Assembly (NCBI GenBank): GCA_013397455.1
Contig: VYZB01000030.1
Span: 715,241-779,240, forward strand
Reading direction: 5' to 3'
DNA: 64,000 nucleotides
DNA from: Crotophaga sulcirostris
Taxonomy: Eukaryota > Chordata > Aves > Cuculiformes > Crotophagidae
Position numbers and translations under genes: made by a program. Shown here piece by piece: positions 37,101-49,768 of the stretch. The notes under the pieces were generated by a model. That model saw only the letters and a list, made by a program, of their open reading frames with translations, was not told the origin of the DNA and ran no database searches. How positions within the stretch are numbered: the stretch's first letter is position 1; every line of letters begins with the position of its first letter.

Positions 37101-39609
37101 GCAACAGATTGATCATTACTACAGGAGGATAAGATTTATCTTGTTTGACGTCAGCCAGCTAAAAACCCAGACAAGTGCTAGCCAAGCTAGTTCTGCAGAA
37201 GTTTGCAAGCAATGAGAAGATGAACATCCCCAGAGCATGCTTCCTCAGTCCTAAAATCACCAAAACACACTGACCTATAGTCAGGGTGGAGATGACTAGC
37301 TTGGTCTGTGCCAGTTTTTAAAGGGGTAAAATCGGCTGATGGAAATCTTGTCCTCCAGGTGCCCCAGTGATTTTTACTCTGTCTTTGGAATAACACAAAG
37401 AGTACAAAAAGTTGTCAAAGATTGCTGGCTTTGTAGAGTTCCAAACCAAGTAAACTTGTCATTATTTACATCAAGACCCAGCCTAGTTAATAGGAATGAA
37501 TCCCATCTATGTTTAGACCATGCCATTTTCTTTGTCCTGTTGCTCTTGGGCAGTAGGAGAGAGGAAGGGTCTGGGAAGGGAGCAGTAGCTGAAAAAGACA
37601 AGGTGAATCAAGGGCAGAGCAGGAGGCTTAACTTGCAATTTCCTTGTCTTTGTTGGTTTAAGTCTGACCCTCTGCATTGTTTAATGTTTTGTATTTAATT
37701 TCCTCGGTTTCTTAAGGAGTGGTTGGTGCCGGCAATAGAGCTTCTAACCGTGGTCAGGTGAGGCACGCAAGATTCAGTTGAAGAACTTGCTTTCTACTTC
37801 CAGCAGAGACTTTAATGTTGTTTTAAAAATAGGTCAGAGAAATGAGATGCTGGTTCCAGAGGTGCGGAGAAAGCTTTTAGTCAGGGTTGGCTCATAACTT
37901 TGTTCTGTAGCCTTAAGGAAGGAAAAAGAAAGTCCAGCCTCAAGTGTTCTGGTGAAGCATAGAAGGAACTAGATCAGTGCATTAGTGAGTGTAGCTTTGC
38001 TGGCAACATCGCTGGATTTGGTCTCTTGCTGCATCTCCGTGCTGAGCTTGTGTTTCCAACCATAGCACTTCGCTCCATTCCTCTCTTAATGCTCTGGCAA
38101 TTGAGGCGTGGAATTTACAAAGGAAAACAGCTGTAGTTCAAGCTGTGGAAGAGCTGCTGAAGACAAATCCTTTGGGGTTATTTTGCTTGGTCTCCAACTT
38201 CGAATTGCTCCTGTAAGCATTTAGAGAAAGGTCTAGTCCTGAAGTCATGGGCTTCAAGGGAAAAATGAGGGTGAAATTTTGCAACAAGGTGGAACTTGAA
38301 TGATCTTAATGCTTTCTTCTGAATCTCATGTCATCTCAGAAAAAGCCCAGAAACAGAAATAACCTCTCACCCTAAAAAAATAATAATAAAAAATCAGTAG
38401 GTAGATGTTTATCTGCTGTGGAAACTAGAAAAATTTCAGGTTTTTCTCCGTTTCTGTGTCTGACCCCATCTTTCCCATTCCTCCTTCATTACATGCATAC
38501 CTGCTAGCCTATTGCCACTCTGGAGGTTCACATGAAAAACTCTCTGTTGCTTAGGAGTTCAACTGCTTCTTCTGGTTGTCATTCCTCCACCTCAAGTTCT
38601 CAGTACATCTCTTCCTCTTGCGTCACATCCAAGAATTTAGATGTCAATAAAGAGCCCTTCCCTTCTGTGCCTGGGGAGAGCCCTGGGTCCTTCAACCGGC
38701 TCACACCTGGCCTAGGCCTGGCTCTACCGGGGGTTTCCTTCGGCTGGTCCCACCGCTCCAGCCTCTTCTCCTGGATCAGGTACTCTGTTCCAGCCGAGTG
38801 TGGCAGAAGAAATGTAAATCTCAACCTAGCTGAACCCTTGATCCAGCCAGCAGCAGGGATGTGGGTGCTGACACCTTTGGGGAGGATCGGGCCTCTTAGT
38901 GGCAGCTGTTTGTGTTTAGCTTTAACCACTTGTTGAAACCTCACTGAACAAAAACCCTCAATGGGGAGACTGCTCAGCAGCTACCTGCAGAAGAGCATCT
39001 CTAAAGCTTAGCTGCATCTTTTCCTGGTGCCGTTAAGTGTCAGGTACTTATTGAGGGGTCTCAGAGCTGTAGGATTTGTTGGCCTTTTGCCAGCTGGCTG
39101 TTGAAGAGATTTTCCGTGAGGCTTTCTTCACCTGTGGCACCAATCGCTTCTTACAATCTAGGGGTTACCTGTGAGCTCTGGCAACCTCTGGTGCTAAATG
39201 CTTCTGCTGTGCAGTTGGACCTCTTTCATTTTTCTTTTGGTGGGAAAGCAACATAATGAGCATTTGCTTATACTAGGAAGTGGATGAAGTGGATCAGGGA
39301 AGATGTGCTGATTATCTTGGGATTTTTTTTAATCTAAACTCATTCTGTGTTATAGGTTTCTGGGCAAGCATTAAGTTCTGCTGTCTTTTGTTTCCTGTCA
39401 TTTGTAGAAATACCAGTACTTGTTCATTTATCTAAAGCATATTATTTATTATTATTTGTGTGCAGCACACAGAAGTTAGGATGGCATCAGTGTGTCACTG
39501 TTCTCCATGGTGTGAATTTGCCTTTCTAATCCGGAACATGCTATGGAAAAAGTGCACGTGACCTTAGATGTTATGGTGAGCAATTTTAATTGAGTGTATG
39601 TTGGAGCAC

Positions 39610-39703
39610 CTTGTAAGTATAGATCAGAAAAATGTTGGTTAGCAATAGATGTTATCTGTGGAATAACATCTAGTTTTAAGTCTCGGCTGTTAAGGCAGGG
39701 CAT
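39610..39703 (-). other. Candidate exon (94 nt), minus strand
   Basis: The minus-strand polypyrimidine tract is unusually long (ttttgtttcttttttctccc, then ccccttccag), and the interval starts with ATG directly after the acceptor. The frame reads MPCLNSRDLKLDVIPQITSI and continues ANQHFSDLYLQ. The donor (ACAAG then gtgctc) is weak. The frame extends without a stop to 39476, so a terminal exon is also possible. No homologue recognised; part of the interval forms the hairpin at 39647-39671. Confidence 0.18.
39647..39671. repeat. Perfect inverted repeat (9-bp arms, 7-nt loop)
   Basis: AGATGTTAT and ATAACATCT flank a 7-nt loop. It is too short and AT-rich for a credible microRNA precursor on its own. 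Confidence 0.88.
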
Positions 39704-40443
39704 CTGGAAGGGGGGAGAAAAAAGAAACAAAAGTAAAATTGTTATCTTGAAAAAGATAACTCGAGCATCAACAAATGAAAAGCACAGAGAATAAAGGTAT
39801 TTGACCCAAGGTAAGAACAATATTAAATTCTGTGGTACAGTCTCTGCCTTAAAACATTTTCCTTCAGGAAAAAAAAAATAACTAAGTGTTGAGCAAACTG
39901 GTGCCCTAAAACCAGACAACTGGATCAGTGGTTTAGACGCTGACTGATGACCTGTCAGTATGGGCACAGTTAGGGACAAGTACCTGCCTCAAGAAATAGT
40001 TTATAGAGCACTGCTTTTACTGCTAAGTTTATTCCTCTGTGTTGTTGAATAGGGGTTTTATTTACACTCTTGGCACAGTGGGTAGATGATGGTGAAGTTC
40101 GTGACACTAAAGCTTTCTTGAGGGGCAAACTACTGAGCATCTGTACATGGCTGGGAAAAGCTTCTCCAATGCCCTGTGCAGGATGCACTGTGTGTGCAGA
40201 GGTGATACTTTCCGACCCTTGATCTCTGTCTATGGATCACATACATGGAAAAGTTCCTGGATTTGCAGGATAGTCCCAGGGACAGCAGCTGGGACTGAAC
40301 TGGGTGACTCCCACAGCCTGTTTATGAGAAGAGCTTGTACCTATGGTATGGGCTGTTAGCCAGGTGGACTTTAGCACATGCACTGTGCTCCCTGTGGCCA
40401 TCATCTCTGTGTGTTCCTTTGTCCATTTTCCCCCACTCATAGC

Positions 40444-40465
40444 AAAAAAAAAAAAAAAAAAAAAA
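40444..40465 (+). repeat. Poly(A) tract of 22 A
   Basis: A pure A22 run on the + strand. It could be the tail of a + strand retroposed copy, but the preceding 300 bp match no element or transcript I recognise, and no flanking target-site duplication is obvious. Confidence 0.95.
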
Positions 40466-43400
40466 GTCCTGTGTCGGTTACAAAATGTGTTACCAAAGGC
40501 AGGCTACGGTCAGCTGAAACAAAGCAAGGAACAAAAACTTTCCCAATCCTCAAAAGTATTGAAAAGTCTATATGTGCCGTTGAAGAGTCCTACCCAGCTC
40601 AAGAAGACCAGTTAAATTATTTTTTTCCAATACTTTTTGTTTTGTTACTGACTAACCCTGTTTGGTGCTGTGCCAGATGTTGATCATGTCCTGAGGTAGA
40701 TGGGCAATATCTGACTAAAAGATTAACCACAATAGCAGGAATACAGGAATGAGGAGATCCAAATGATTTGGGGCTGTGCTTACAAGAGGTGAATCACCCC
40801 TTGCATAGGTGTAGATGGGTAGATAGGCACTTGGAAACCCTACGTGCACGTGGAAATGCAGGTAGTGCCCTTGCTTTATTGCTGTGTGCGTGCTTGGGTA
40901 GTGCCTACAGCTCCTGTTGACACTTAGGTGGTGTTGCACAAGCGGTCATTTACAGGTGCACTGGAAGAAGGGTGTGCCTCGGCAAGGAGTTGGCTTTAAT
41001 TTCTTGTTTTTCCTTCACTGAGCAAAAAACTATTTTGCTGTACCTGCTTGAGGAGGGGGACATTCTCTTAGGCAAAAACTTTTGTAATTGCTTTAACTGA
41101 AGATCCTTTTGCTTCAGGGGAAGGTTGGGAGGAGAGATGCAGTTAAGTCCATGAAGGAAAGTACTAGAAGATATGTCAGCAAAGTTGCCTAATTACCCGG
41201 TGTACTTGTAGTATGAGTTGGTAAGTGATGGTAGCCTTAATGTAATTTGTTTTTGTTTTTTTTTCCATGGTGCCTAGCAGCTGTTAGTGAAGTCATCCCA
41301 GTGCTAGTTTGGTCACTGGTTGTAACTCTTGATTAATGATAAAGTGGGGAGGAGTGTGCTTTGCAGAGAAAATAATGAGTAGGTTTCAGTCTGGTCACTT
41401 ACAGCCCATGCGTGAAACACATGGGAGGATGCAAGCACAGGCAGAATTTCACTTTGCATGAATGCAGAGCTGTAACAGGCTCAGATAATTTTAGGCTATA
41501 TTTGACGTCAGGCTTTAAGACGCCGTTTATATAGACATTTGCTGACTTGTTTTGGGGATCTTTGCTGCTGACAAAAGCTTGCTTCCTTCCCTGACACACA
41601 CTTGGGAGTTACAGAAGCACGGGGTTTTTTGGGTGCTGGGCAAAATCTGTGCTGTGTGCTAATGCTATTTAATAACGTCCTTTGCTTTTCTGTTTACTGT
41701 GTTACTATGACCTGCCTCTTCAAAAATATTATTGTTGTAGGTGTCTGTCTCCTCAGAGGGGGGGAAAAAAAACCCCAATCAAATGAAAACATTTAGGGGA
41801 GGGACAAAAGGATGTTGAACTATATGAAAACAAATCAGGCAACCTGCTGAAGCGGTTGCAGGGTAAAAGATGGTCTGTGGTTGCACGCTGGTGGTTTCCA
41901 CCCATCCGCCTTGATGTAGTAACTGCAGATCTGCTGCAGCTACAAACGGCTTGTAACAGTACCCTTTGCTACATTCTACCTTGCCAAAAAATGATTCTGT
42001 ACATAAAGGAAACAAAATAGAAATGCAGTTTAATTCTCTGAGCTTTGCCATTGGGCGCTCAGTGATATTTGTGTGGCGAGCAGCGTTGTGGCTTCAGCTG
42101 TGAAGTGCTGATGTGCTTAGCCTGCCTTTGCAAGAGCTCAGGTCGGTTAGAACTAAGTGTATGCCAGTGTGTAACCACTGTGTAATCTCTGAAAATCATA
42201 CAAGCTCTCCTTGCTGCCTCGTTCATTGCCCACTTTGCTGCTGGCATCACTTCTCCTGCCTTTCATGGACCATGGTGCAGATGGGAAAGCATTGGGAATG
42301 TGGAGGAGGGACGGTGTGCAGGAAAAATAATATGTAGAAGTGAAAAATTCCCTATCTGGATTTTAATAGAATTAACTGTTTATTTTACAGGTCAAAGGGG
42401 AATAAGAGTATGGCATTTTACTAATAAGAACAAGTGACATACCACTCATTTTAAAGGGTTTCTAGATAAGGCATAGCATCTCTTGATGAGGCATTTGTTT
42501 GAACAAGCATCTATAAATGTTGGTAAGCAGCTTCCAAGCTGATACTGTCACACTTCCCATTACATTTTTGGTACTGTCAGTTTTCTTTCAAGTCCTTCAT
42601 TATTGAACATGTGGATTGACCATGACACTTAACTGGTTCTCAAAACACAATTCTGAGCCCTGACGCTGTCATAGTGCTTTTCATCTGAGGACTTTACAAA
42701 AAGAAGGTAAAATTAGGCTGTTAAGCTGTAATTTGGTACAATGTTTATTGACATAAAAGGTCAATACTGCTTAAAAGGAAAAAACAAATGGTTTCTGCCT
42801 TATGCCATATCAGTGCTATGAATAGAAATCAATACCACCTGGAAGTATTTGAGCTTATTCAGTAAAAAAAAATCAGTCAGAAATCTTGGGGTAGAAGCAT
42901 TCTTTTTTAAAGAAACTGTTCATACTGAGTGCTCATTAAATACCTAAATCGCTTTATTTCTTGTTGCAGTTGGTGAGTGATGTCTCTCTGGCCCTGTGCT
43001 GATAATGCTTTCTTAAACAAGGCTGCAGCTGGGAGTTAAATCGCATGGTGCGACGCAAAAGTCACCCTGGTTGTAAACTGAGCAGGTTTCACTGGAGTTA
43101 TGTCATCTCTGTCTAATGGGATGTTAATGCTGAGAGGAGCGAGCACTGCTTGTGAGATACAGGTGTTGTTAGGACAGATTTTAGATGTACCCCTTGAGTT
43201 TGAATGTGAATTTAGGAGGAAGATTTGTGAAAAGGGCTGGCTTTGCTTTGGAGCAACTCTTCTGCTCGGTCGTGGATGGCACTGCTGCTCAAACACTTAG
43301 TTCCTCACCTTGAGCTTCTGGGGCAAGGGAGGTAGATAGGGTGTGCTTGAGGGAATCTCATATGTTTGGAGTCAGGTGATGGTTCTGGGAAAACTTGATC

Positions 43401-44758
43401 TGTGCAGTACAAGTCTGCAGCGAGCTGCCGGAATGCCTAGTTGTTTAAGATGTTGTGTAACCCACCCATAATCTGGGTGCTGGGTTGCAGATTCTTGTTG
43501 CATCATTAGACCTTCTCTTTCATTACTGGTTTAGGAAGGGTATACAGATCTCCTGATTTATATAATTAAGTGCTGCCCAGCTGCAGTGACGTGTTGATTA
43601 GAGCAGTAAAGCAATTCATGCCACGGTTGCCCGGCCAGTGTTCCGCAGAGCCGGGCAGCTGTGCAGCGGCGGATGGAAGCAGCCAGCTTTTGAAGAAAGT
43701 GGGGACATTGCTGCTGTGTGGGTGGGGAGGTGATACCAACCAGATTACAGACTGTGCTGACAGTCATCTGTAAAGCCTTGGGCGGGTTCATTTTCTGGTC
43801 CTTTGTGTCCCCTCCCAGCATTTATCTGTTTAACCTTGTAAACATGGTGGCAAAAGGATTCTTACTGTGTGCCTCCATGGTGCTCGGCACAGAGGGACCT
43901 TGGTCTTGGCTGGAGCTGCAGTGGCAGACAGGAATACAGATTTGCTCTTTGTATTTTATACCAACATGTTTCTTAATGTGGAGGAAAAAGCTGGTATTAA
44001 TGTATCAATACATGTCACATGCTGATGCTCTGTTTCAACATGTACGTGTTCCCCTCCTTATCACTAGGTTTTTAAGTGTAGTAGAAGGTCTTTATTTTAT
44101 TGATTTATATATTTTTTTTAAACTGTATGGAAATTAAGAAGAAAATCAATTTAGTACTTGGGGAAAGTCAGATGAAATAAATGAATTGTGCAGGCTACAC
44201 AGCTGGAGTTGGAGAGCCTTGCAAATGAAGATTTTGACTTAGTTCCTGTGGCAATGAAGCTTGATGAGCCTATTTAGCTCAATTTTACATTTGGGAATTG
44301 GGACACAGGCCACAGCTGACTGAGTAAACAGTGAAAGCATGGAGATAATGTCATAATGTTGGTGTCGTGGCCTTGCTTTGAGCAGGGCAGTGGACCACAT
44401 GACCTCCAGAGGGTCCATGCAACTGACATTACCAGATGATTTTTGCTTCCAAGTGCTCTTCCTTTTGTCAGGGTTGTGTCCTGTCCTGGAGGGTGACGTG
44501 TTACCTTCCCAGGAAATCTTTAACCTGTAGAGCTGCACCTGATACTTCAAAGAAAAAAAAGGCCTCTTCAGTTCAGTGGGGGACTATGGATAAACAATTT
44601 TCCTGTTCATTGAGAGGTGAGGTGCTGAGGCACTGCATTCGTGGCTCTTTGTGGTGACCACATTGACGTAGTCCTTGGTTTCCCTGTTTGTTCTTCCTAT
44701 GTTTCCTGGTCTTCTGAAGGGGATTTGTTTTGGGTGTTAGCTTGTGTTAGCAGAGGGT

Positions 44759-44780
44759 CATTCAGGTTGTAACCTGAATG
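44759..44780. repeat. Perfect inverted repeat (10-bp arms, 2-bp spacer)
   Basis: CATTCAGGTT and AACCTGAATG flank GT. The pairing is perfect but short, with no related sequence motif on either side. Confidence 0.9.
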
Positions 44781-45205
44781 TCATGATACAGGAGAGAAGG
44801 TTCTTGTGCCTTTGTGTTTTAGGAGTGGTTGTTTTGCAGCTTAGTGTCCTTTGCTTTATATTTTTTAGCTAGTCGCTCTGATATAGTTCCCCAGTAAGAG
44901 GAGGATAGTGGTCTTGCCATGGTGGTTCAATGAAGTGTCAACATGTTGCACAGATTTTAAACTCTCCAAGATTTAAATTTTAATATCTTCCACAGACAGT
45001 CAACCATGATGGTCTTGTGGAAACAGTTTGAAGTCCTTATTTCAGTCCTGACATGGTTTTACAAGACCATCTGGAAAGAAGCAGTTACTGTTTAGGGTGA
45101 ATGTTGTGACTTGCTTCAGTTTAAAGATGATCAAATTTCTCGACCAAGTCTTGCTTTCATTATTAGTAAAAATCATCATGGGGCACAAATATTATTATTC
45201 TTTCC

Positions 45206-45220
45206 TTTTTTTTTTTTTTT
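45206..45220. repeat. Poly(T) tract of 15 T
   Basis: A T15 run inside a pyrimidine-rich stretch just before 'ccatggtttcag'. It resembles the pyrimidine tract of an acceptor but has no convincing exon after it. Confidence 0.9.
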
Positions 45221-46060
45221 CCATGGTTTCAGCCTTCAGAACGCCAGTTGTATGCCTTTTGAGAGCACTTGTGTGGGACGGTGCTCTCAGAGGTCAGGTG
45301 GGTTTCACTGCTTGAAGAGTCGCTTTGGCACCTTGTCTTGTCTTGGGGAAACAGGTTCCTGTGGGTTATTGCACAAGAGGAGTTCATGGAGCTCAAGTTG
45401 CTGTCAAGGGGCAGAGCAGAGAGGCATAAAGCATCCCTGGTCCCTTTGTTTCCCTGCTTTGCAATTGCTGGTGGAAGTAAAAAGCAAAACTAAAACCTCT
45501 AAGTTCTGTGCAGAACTCCAAGTTCTAGAGAAAATATTTGTATGTGAGCTTTTGTTTGGGTGCTTCCTTGCTTTTCTTTTCCACTGATGTGGGAATATTT
45601 CTGTCTACAAGTTCAAGGCGACACTGTCAAAAGAGTTTAAGTTTTGAAAGTTAACTTAGTTTATATGAAGGAAATTTTGTCTCCCATCTCTAGGTAATCG
45701 GGATTAATGGGACTCCAGTTAGCATCTTAATGTTATTCCTTGCTCTGCAATATGAACAGTGATGTGAAATATGGATACGTTTTACTTTCTACTGTTTTAA
45801 AATTCTTGGCTTTTCTTCATCCAGCGTGCCAAGTCAGATGCTGCCCTCTAAGCAAAATATCTACCTTAACGTTAGAGGAACTTTGTGTGTGTCATTGAAT
45901 GCAATAGCTGCACTCTGCCTCTGCTATGCTGATAAAAATGTAGTGTGGTGCAGCGGTTAGTGGATCCACGTTGCATTTCCAAAACTAAAATATGTATCTG
46001 ATTTTTTTTATATTCTTTGCTTCTTCCAGTAGCACTCTAAATTCTGACAAAATAAGCAAG

Positions 46061-46082
46061 TAAACAAACAAACAAACAAAAT
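46061..46082 (+). repeat. (AAAC)n simple repeat
   Basis: Five tandem AAAC-type units with little variation. Confidence 0.9.
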
Positions 46083-47388
46083 ATAGAGGGAGAACTTTAT
46101 CATCTGTATTGCTACATTTTATGGCTGCACCAGTTGATTTTCTTCACTTTCTAATACTTTCCAAGTCACGAGCATCCAAGTGAGCTTTGCATGTCCATCT
46201 CCATACTCGCACCCTAATTTCTGTGTGGATATGATGAAAAACCTGCAGTGATTCACAGCATACTCACTATCTATTTTACCAGTGTTAGTCATACCCATAT
46301 GCTTGTTGGTTTGAATGAACAGCAGTAAACCCCGCTTCCTCTGCCAAAGTATTACAAGCACAGTATTGCCAAGTTATCAGAGTCTCACAAATGAATGAAA
46401 CCACTGTATTGTTGTAGCATGTTTCTTGGAGAAAGCTGTTACTTGGAGATGAATGCAGGATGGCTAGTGGAAGCCTTGGGTTAATGTTGCTTAACGTAGT
46501 TAATCTTTACTTTATCAAACAGTAACCATCTTTTGAAAGGTGGTCTCGAAAGTAATATTATAGGAATACCGGAGGGAAATTCTAGTCTGTTTGTTTGTGA
46601 CTGCAAGGGTGGTTTTTACTGGTTAATAAATCCAAAGAGGTTTTGTGTGCTCTTGACTGGGAATTAAGTCTTTCGGGCCCAGTAGTTTGCCATAAGAATA
46701 TGATTCAGATACGTGTGACAGCACAATGGAGAAATTAATACACAATCCTGATATTTTAAGAGGAACAAGATGACATACTTTCTTCTTTTTACCAGCTTGG
46801 TCTGTGTTTAAATATATATATTTGCAGTAAAATGCTTTTCAGCATGTGGTACTGTGTAGTGCCTTGTAAAACACTCTCCCCATTTTTCAGCGGGAACCCA
46901 CTGACAGAATGGATAAAAGAGACTTTTAATCTTAAGAGACTTAAATCTTAAGGAAGCATTGTTTAAAACTGACATTGAGGTGTTCAGGTAATGCTGTTCT
47001 TGTGTAGATGAATGAGTGAGATGTTGTGCAATGCATTATCTGCCAGTGCTGCATGTCCTCCAGCTAATTCACCCAATACAATTGATTTCCCAGCCGGTAA
47101 GTAGTTTTGCCATTGTTACCTCTGTGCTTGTAATTGCACTTTGAACTCAGCAGGTTGGCTCAGGCTGTGAGATTCCCAGATTATGGATGCTTTCCCAACC
47201 CAATGGGGAGAGCACAAGAGCAGTCTCCTCTATCTGGTAAAACAGGAGGAGGCAGTCGGTCTGCCGCGCTTGTGTTCAATGATGTGTGTGTAGCCACAGC
47301 CTTTCCTTGTGTGGTAACCAAATGATGGCCTAAGGTGTCTTGATAACTTTGAATCATGTAATAAAATCTCCCACACATTTAATAAGCT

Positions 47389-47407
47389 AAAGCCCAGCCT
47401 GGGCTTT
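47389..47407. repeat. Perfect inverted repeat (9-bp arms, 1-bp spacer)
   Basis: AAAGCCCAG and CTGGGCTTT flank a single C, and three further T follow. An AATAAA lies about 25 bp upstream (47360-47365). In eukaryotic DNA this is not a terminator signal in itself. Confidence 0.9.
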
Positions 47408-49425
47408 TTCTCCTTTTGACATTTGATCCACTTTAACTGCTCTCTCAGATGTGCTTAGCAGACCAGATTGATCTCTGTGGATGAATCTACCGAGTAGATT
47501 TTGCCCCAGAGCAGGAAATCAGCCTGTGGAAAAGTGAAGGCAACCCAGAAGGGTTTGGCAGAGACTTGCTGGTAGATTTAGGCTCATCTGCTGGCCATGA
47601 CCTGCCATCATCTGCTTTTGGCACTTTTTTTATTGTTCCTTTTAAAATACCTTCTATAAGGGAGTTAACAAATAGTTTGATGAAGTCTGTCCTGCAGGGG
47701 TTGTGTTTACGATGCATGTAAAAGGACTTAAGGCCAACTTAGATGTTTTGGATACCGTAATGGATGGCAGACCAACAGCTTTGGAGATAATAAACCAAAT
47801 AGTAGGACAGTAGCAAACACAACTCAGCGACACAATTATTGTTAGATGGTGCTGGATGCGCTTGTGGGTCTATATGTAGCTCTGTCCTTTGCATGGTTAT
47901 TGTGTGCTCATAGAAGCCTGGGGTGGGTCACCACGTGAGACTGCCACTGGAGGCAAAGCAGTGCCTCCCATATGGCTGGCAAGTTAGAGCATGGTTTCCA
48001 TCCCTATCAGTGAAGGTGATATGATGCTGGTTTGGGTGTCAGTACTGACTCCCAGCAGCTGTGCTGGCCATTGCACCTGGTGATTCCTTCTTCCCTCTCT
48101 TCCAGGAGCTGAGCATCGTGACCTGCCCTGTACCTCCCTGCTCAGTGTGGGAACGACCTGAGGGACATCTTGGAGTCACCCGTACTGCTTCATGCAGTTA
48201 AAGTAAGGTTAAATATTTTGGCAGCTCTTTCAGCTACAAGCAGGCATTGAGACAAGGGATTCTGGGGAATGTGTTTTCCCAGCTTACCTGCTTGACAGCA
48301 GGAGAGGATGCTGATATCAAAGCTCGTTATGAGTAAATTCAACAAGGTTTTTGCTATAAAATACAAATCCTTTGCAGTGGAAGCAAAAAAGAAAAGGAAA
48401 GGAGTGTGTGGTCTGAGCCCTTACGTCAAGCATATGCCATGGTGTAAAATAGCACTTAACACTTAAAGCATCAGCTGTTTTTCCACATTATTTTAAGATA
48501 TGACTTTCATGTCCCTCAGACAGGCATGTAGTTACAGCCTGAGGATTTCTTTGGAAACTGGTCAGGATCAGAGCTAAAGTCCACAGGGTTCAGGTGCTGC
48601 CAATGGCCGGTCAGATGTGCCTCCTGGTCAGCACAATGGCTGTATCTCTGGCCTGGAGTGGTCGTGGTGTTGAGGCTTCTAGGTTTGTTTTTCTGTTAAC
48701 GCCAGTTTCTTGATGTGGTGGACTAGATCAAGGGATGAATCTGACCTGAAAGTGAATTTATGGTTATTGCAATACTGTCAGTAGCTGTTCTGACTCGTGG
48801 AGTTACACTTGTTCTCTCAAAAAATACTTGAATTTGCAAAAACTCTTAGCCTGAAGCAACGAAACTCTGAGAGTCTTGCGTGGCAATGGGTGCTTGCCGT
48901 GTCTGAGTTCTGTTGAGGGAGGGAGGAAGAAAAACCTTCACAAGCTGCTTTTCTTCTCCTGCAGTCTCTAACCTGTTTAGCTTCTGCAGTGTATCACATT
49001 TTCCATGGTGTTGTCTGAGAAGACCAGGTCCAAATAATTTGACGTTACTGAGCTGTAGCAACAGCTGGGTGGATTAATCACAAACTGCTGTTACTGTAGA
49101 GATACAAGTATTTATTGTCATTATTTGGATTTCCTTTTTTTCAGTGGGGTGGGGCAGGGGTATGATACCTATTTTCAGAGCTTGAAACAGAAATGAAGTC
49201 TTGGAAGAATTATGAATCAAACCTGCTTTATCGGCAACGAATAAGTGGCTGGATGGGAGATGTTCTCCAACTTCGTCGTGAAGGTTGATGCTTGTTAGCC
49301 AAATGTATAGGGCTGTGAGGTACCAGACCCTTCCTGGTGGTGACCAAGGGGATGATACCTTCCTTACATGGCAGCAGCAGAGAAATCTCTGGGGAGCCCT
49401 GGTGCAGGCAGCAAGAGCTTCTCAC

Positions 49426-49493
49426 CTGACCTCCTACCTGGGAACCAGCCTCTGCATCACATCTGATTTCTGGGTGTGCCTCGTCGGAAGGAT
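49426..49493 (-). other. Candidate exon (68 nt), minus strand
   Basis: On the minus strand an excellent acceptor (aatcctttcttttcag) is followed by 68 nt and a gtgagaag donor after GGTCAG. The open frame reads DPSDEAHPEIRCDAEAGSQV and then GGQ. A shorter version would use an upstream gtagga donor. The surrounding frame (49228-49602) is open over 124 codons. No family recognised. Confidence 0.2.
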
Positions 49494-49672
49494 CTGAAAA
49501 GAAAGGATTTAGGAGTAGTATTCTCATACCCTTTCCTTTTTCTACCTGCTGGTCTAGTATTTCCATAATTATGCTTAATGATAATCTTTTAATTTCATTC
49601 ATACAGTGGTTACTGCTTAATGAACTTCATGTTAATGACTTCTGTAACATTTAAAATAGCAGCGTAACTTGG

Positions 49673-49768
49673 AAAAAAAAAACCAAACCAAAAAACAAAA
49701 CCAACAACAACTAAAAAACAAACAACCAAAAAAACCCAAACCAAACCAAAACTGAAAAACCAAACCCC
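49673..49768 (+). repeat. A/C-rich low-complexity tract
   Basis: Nearly 100 bp made almost only of A and C (units such as ccaaa, aacaaaa and aaaaccc). On the minus strand it is a G/T-rich tract read as Phe/Val/Trp/Gly in open frames, which explains the odd tail of the frame 49610-49984. It may be a degenerate poly(A)-type tail that expanded as a simple repeat. Confidence 0.9.

Larger units (their letters stand above)
29126..39609. other. Unique non-coding sequence
   Basis: Contains the candidate exon at 31547-31593 and the A15 tract at 34 kb. Several 90-134 codon frames exist; those at 38.5-38.95 kb lie in a GC-rich patch and are open on both strands, which is expected by composition. No element recognised. 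Confidence 0.55.

Noticed and set aside
38532..38944. Overlapping 134- and 114-codon frames on opposite strands
   Set aside because: The patch is GC-rich, so stops are rare on both strands. Neither peptide resembles a known family.
42669..42720. Trace similar to an ancient SINE/LINE core ('tagtgcttttcatctgagga' then 'ctttacaaa')
   Set aside because: Too short and eroded to call without a profile search against MIR/L3-type consensus sequences.
43620..43700. Short GC/CpG-richer patch, considered as a CpG island
   Set aside because: Only about 80 bp long, with no promoter element or first-exon structure around it.
45111..45587. 158-codon plus-strand frame
   Set aside because: It crosses the T15 tract (poly-Phe), overlaps another frame, and shows no domain.
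47066..47098. 33-nt splice-like interval ending CCG then gtaagtag
   Set aside because: The acceptor lacks a proper pyrimidine tract, and the donor preceded by CCG is unusual.
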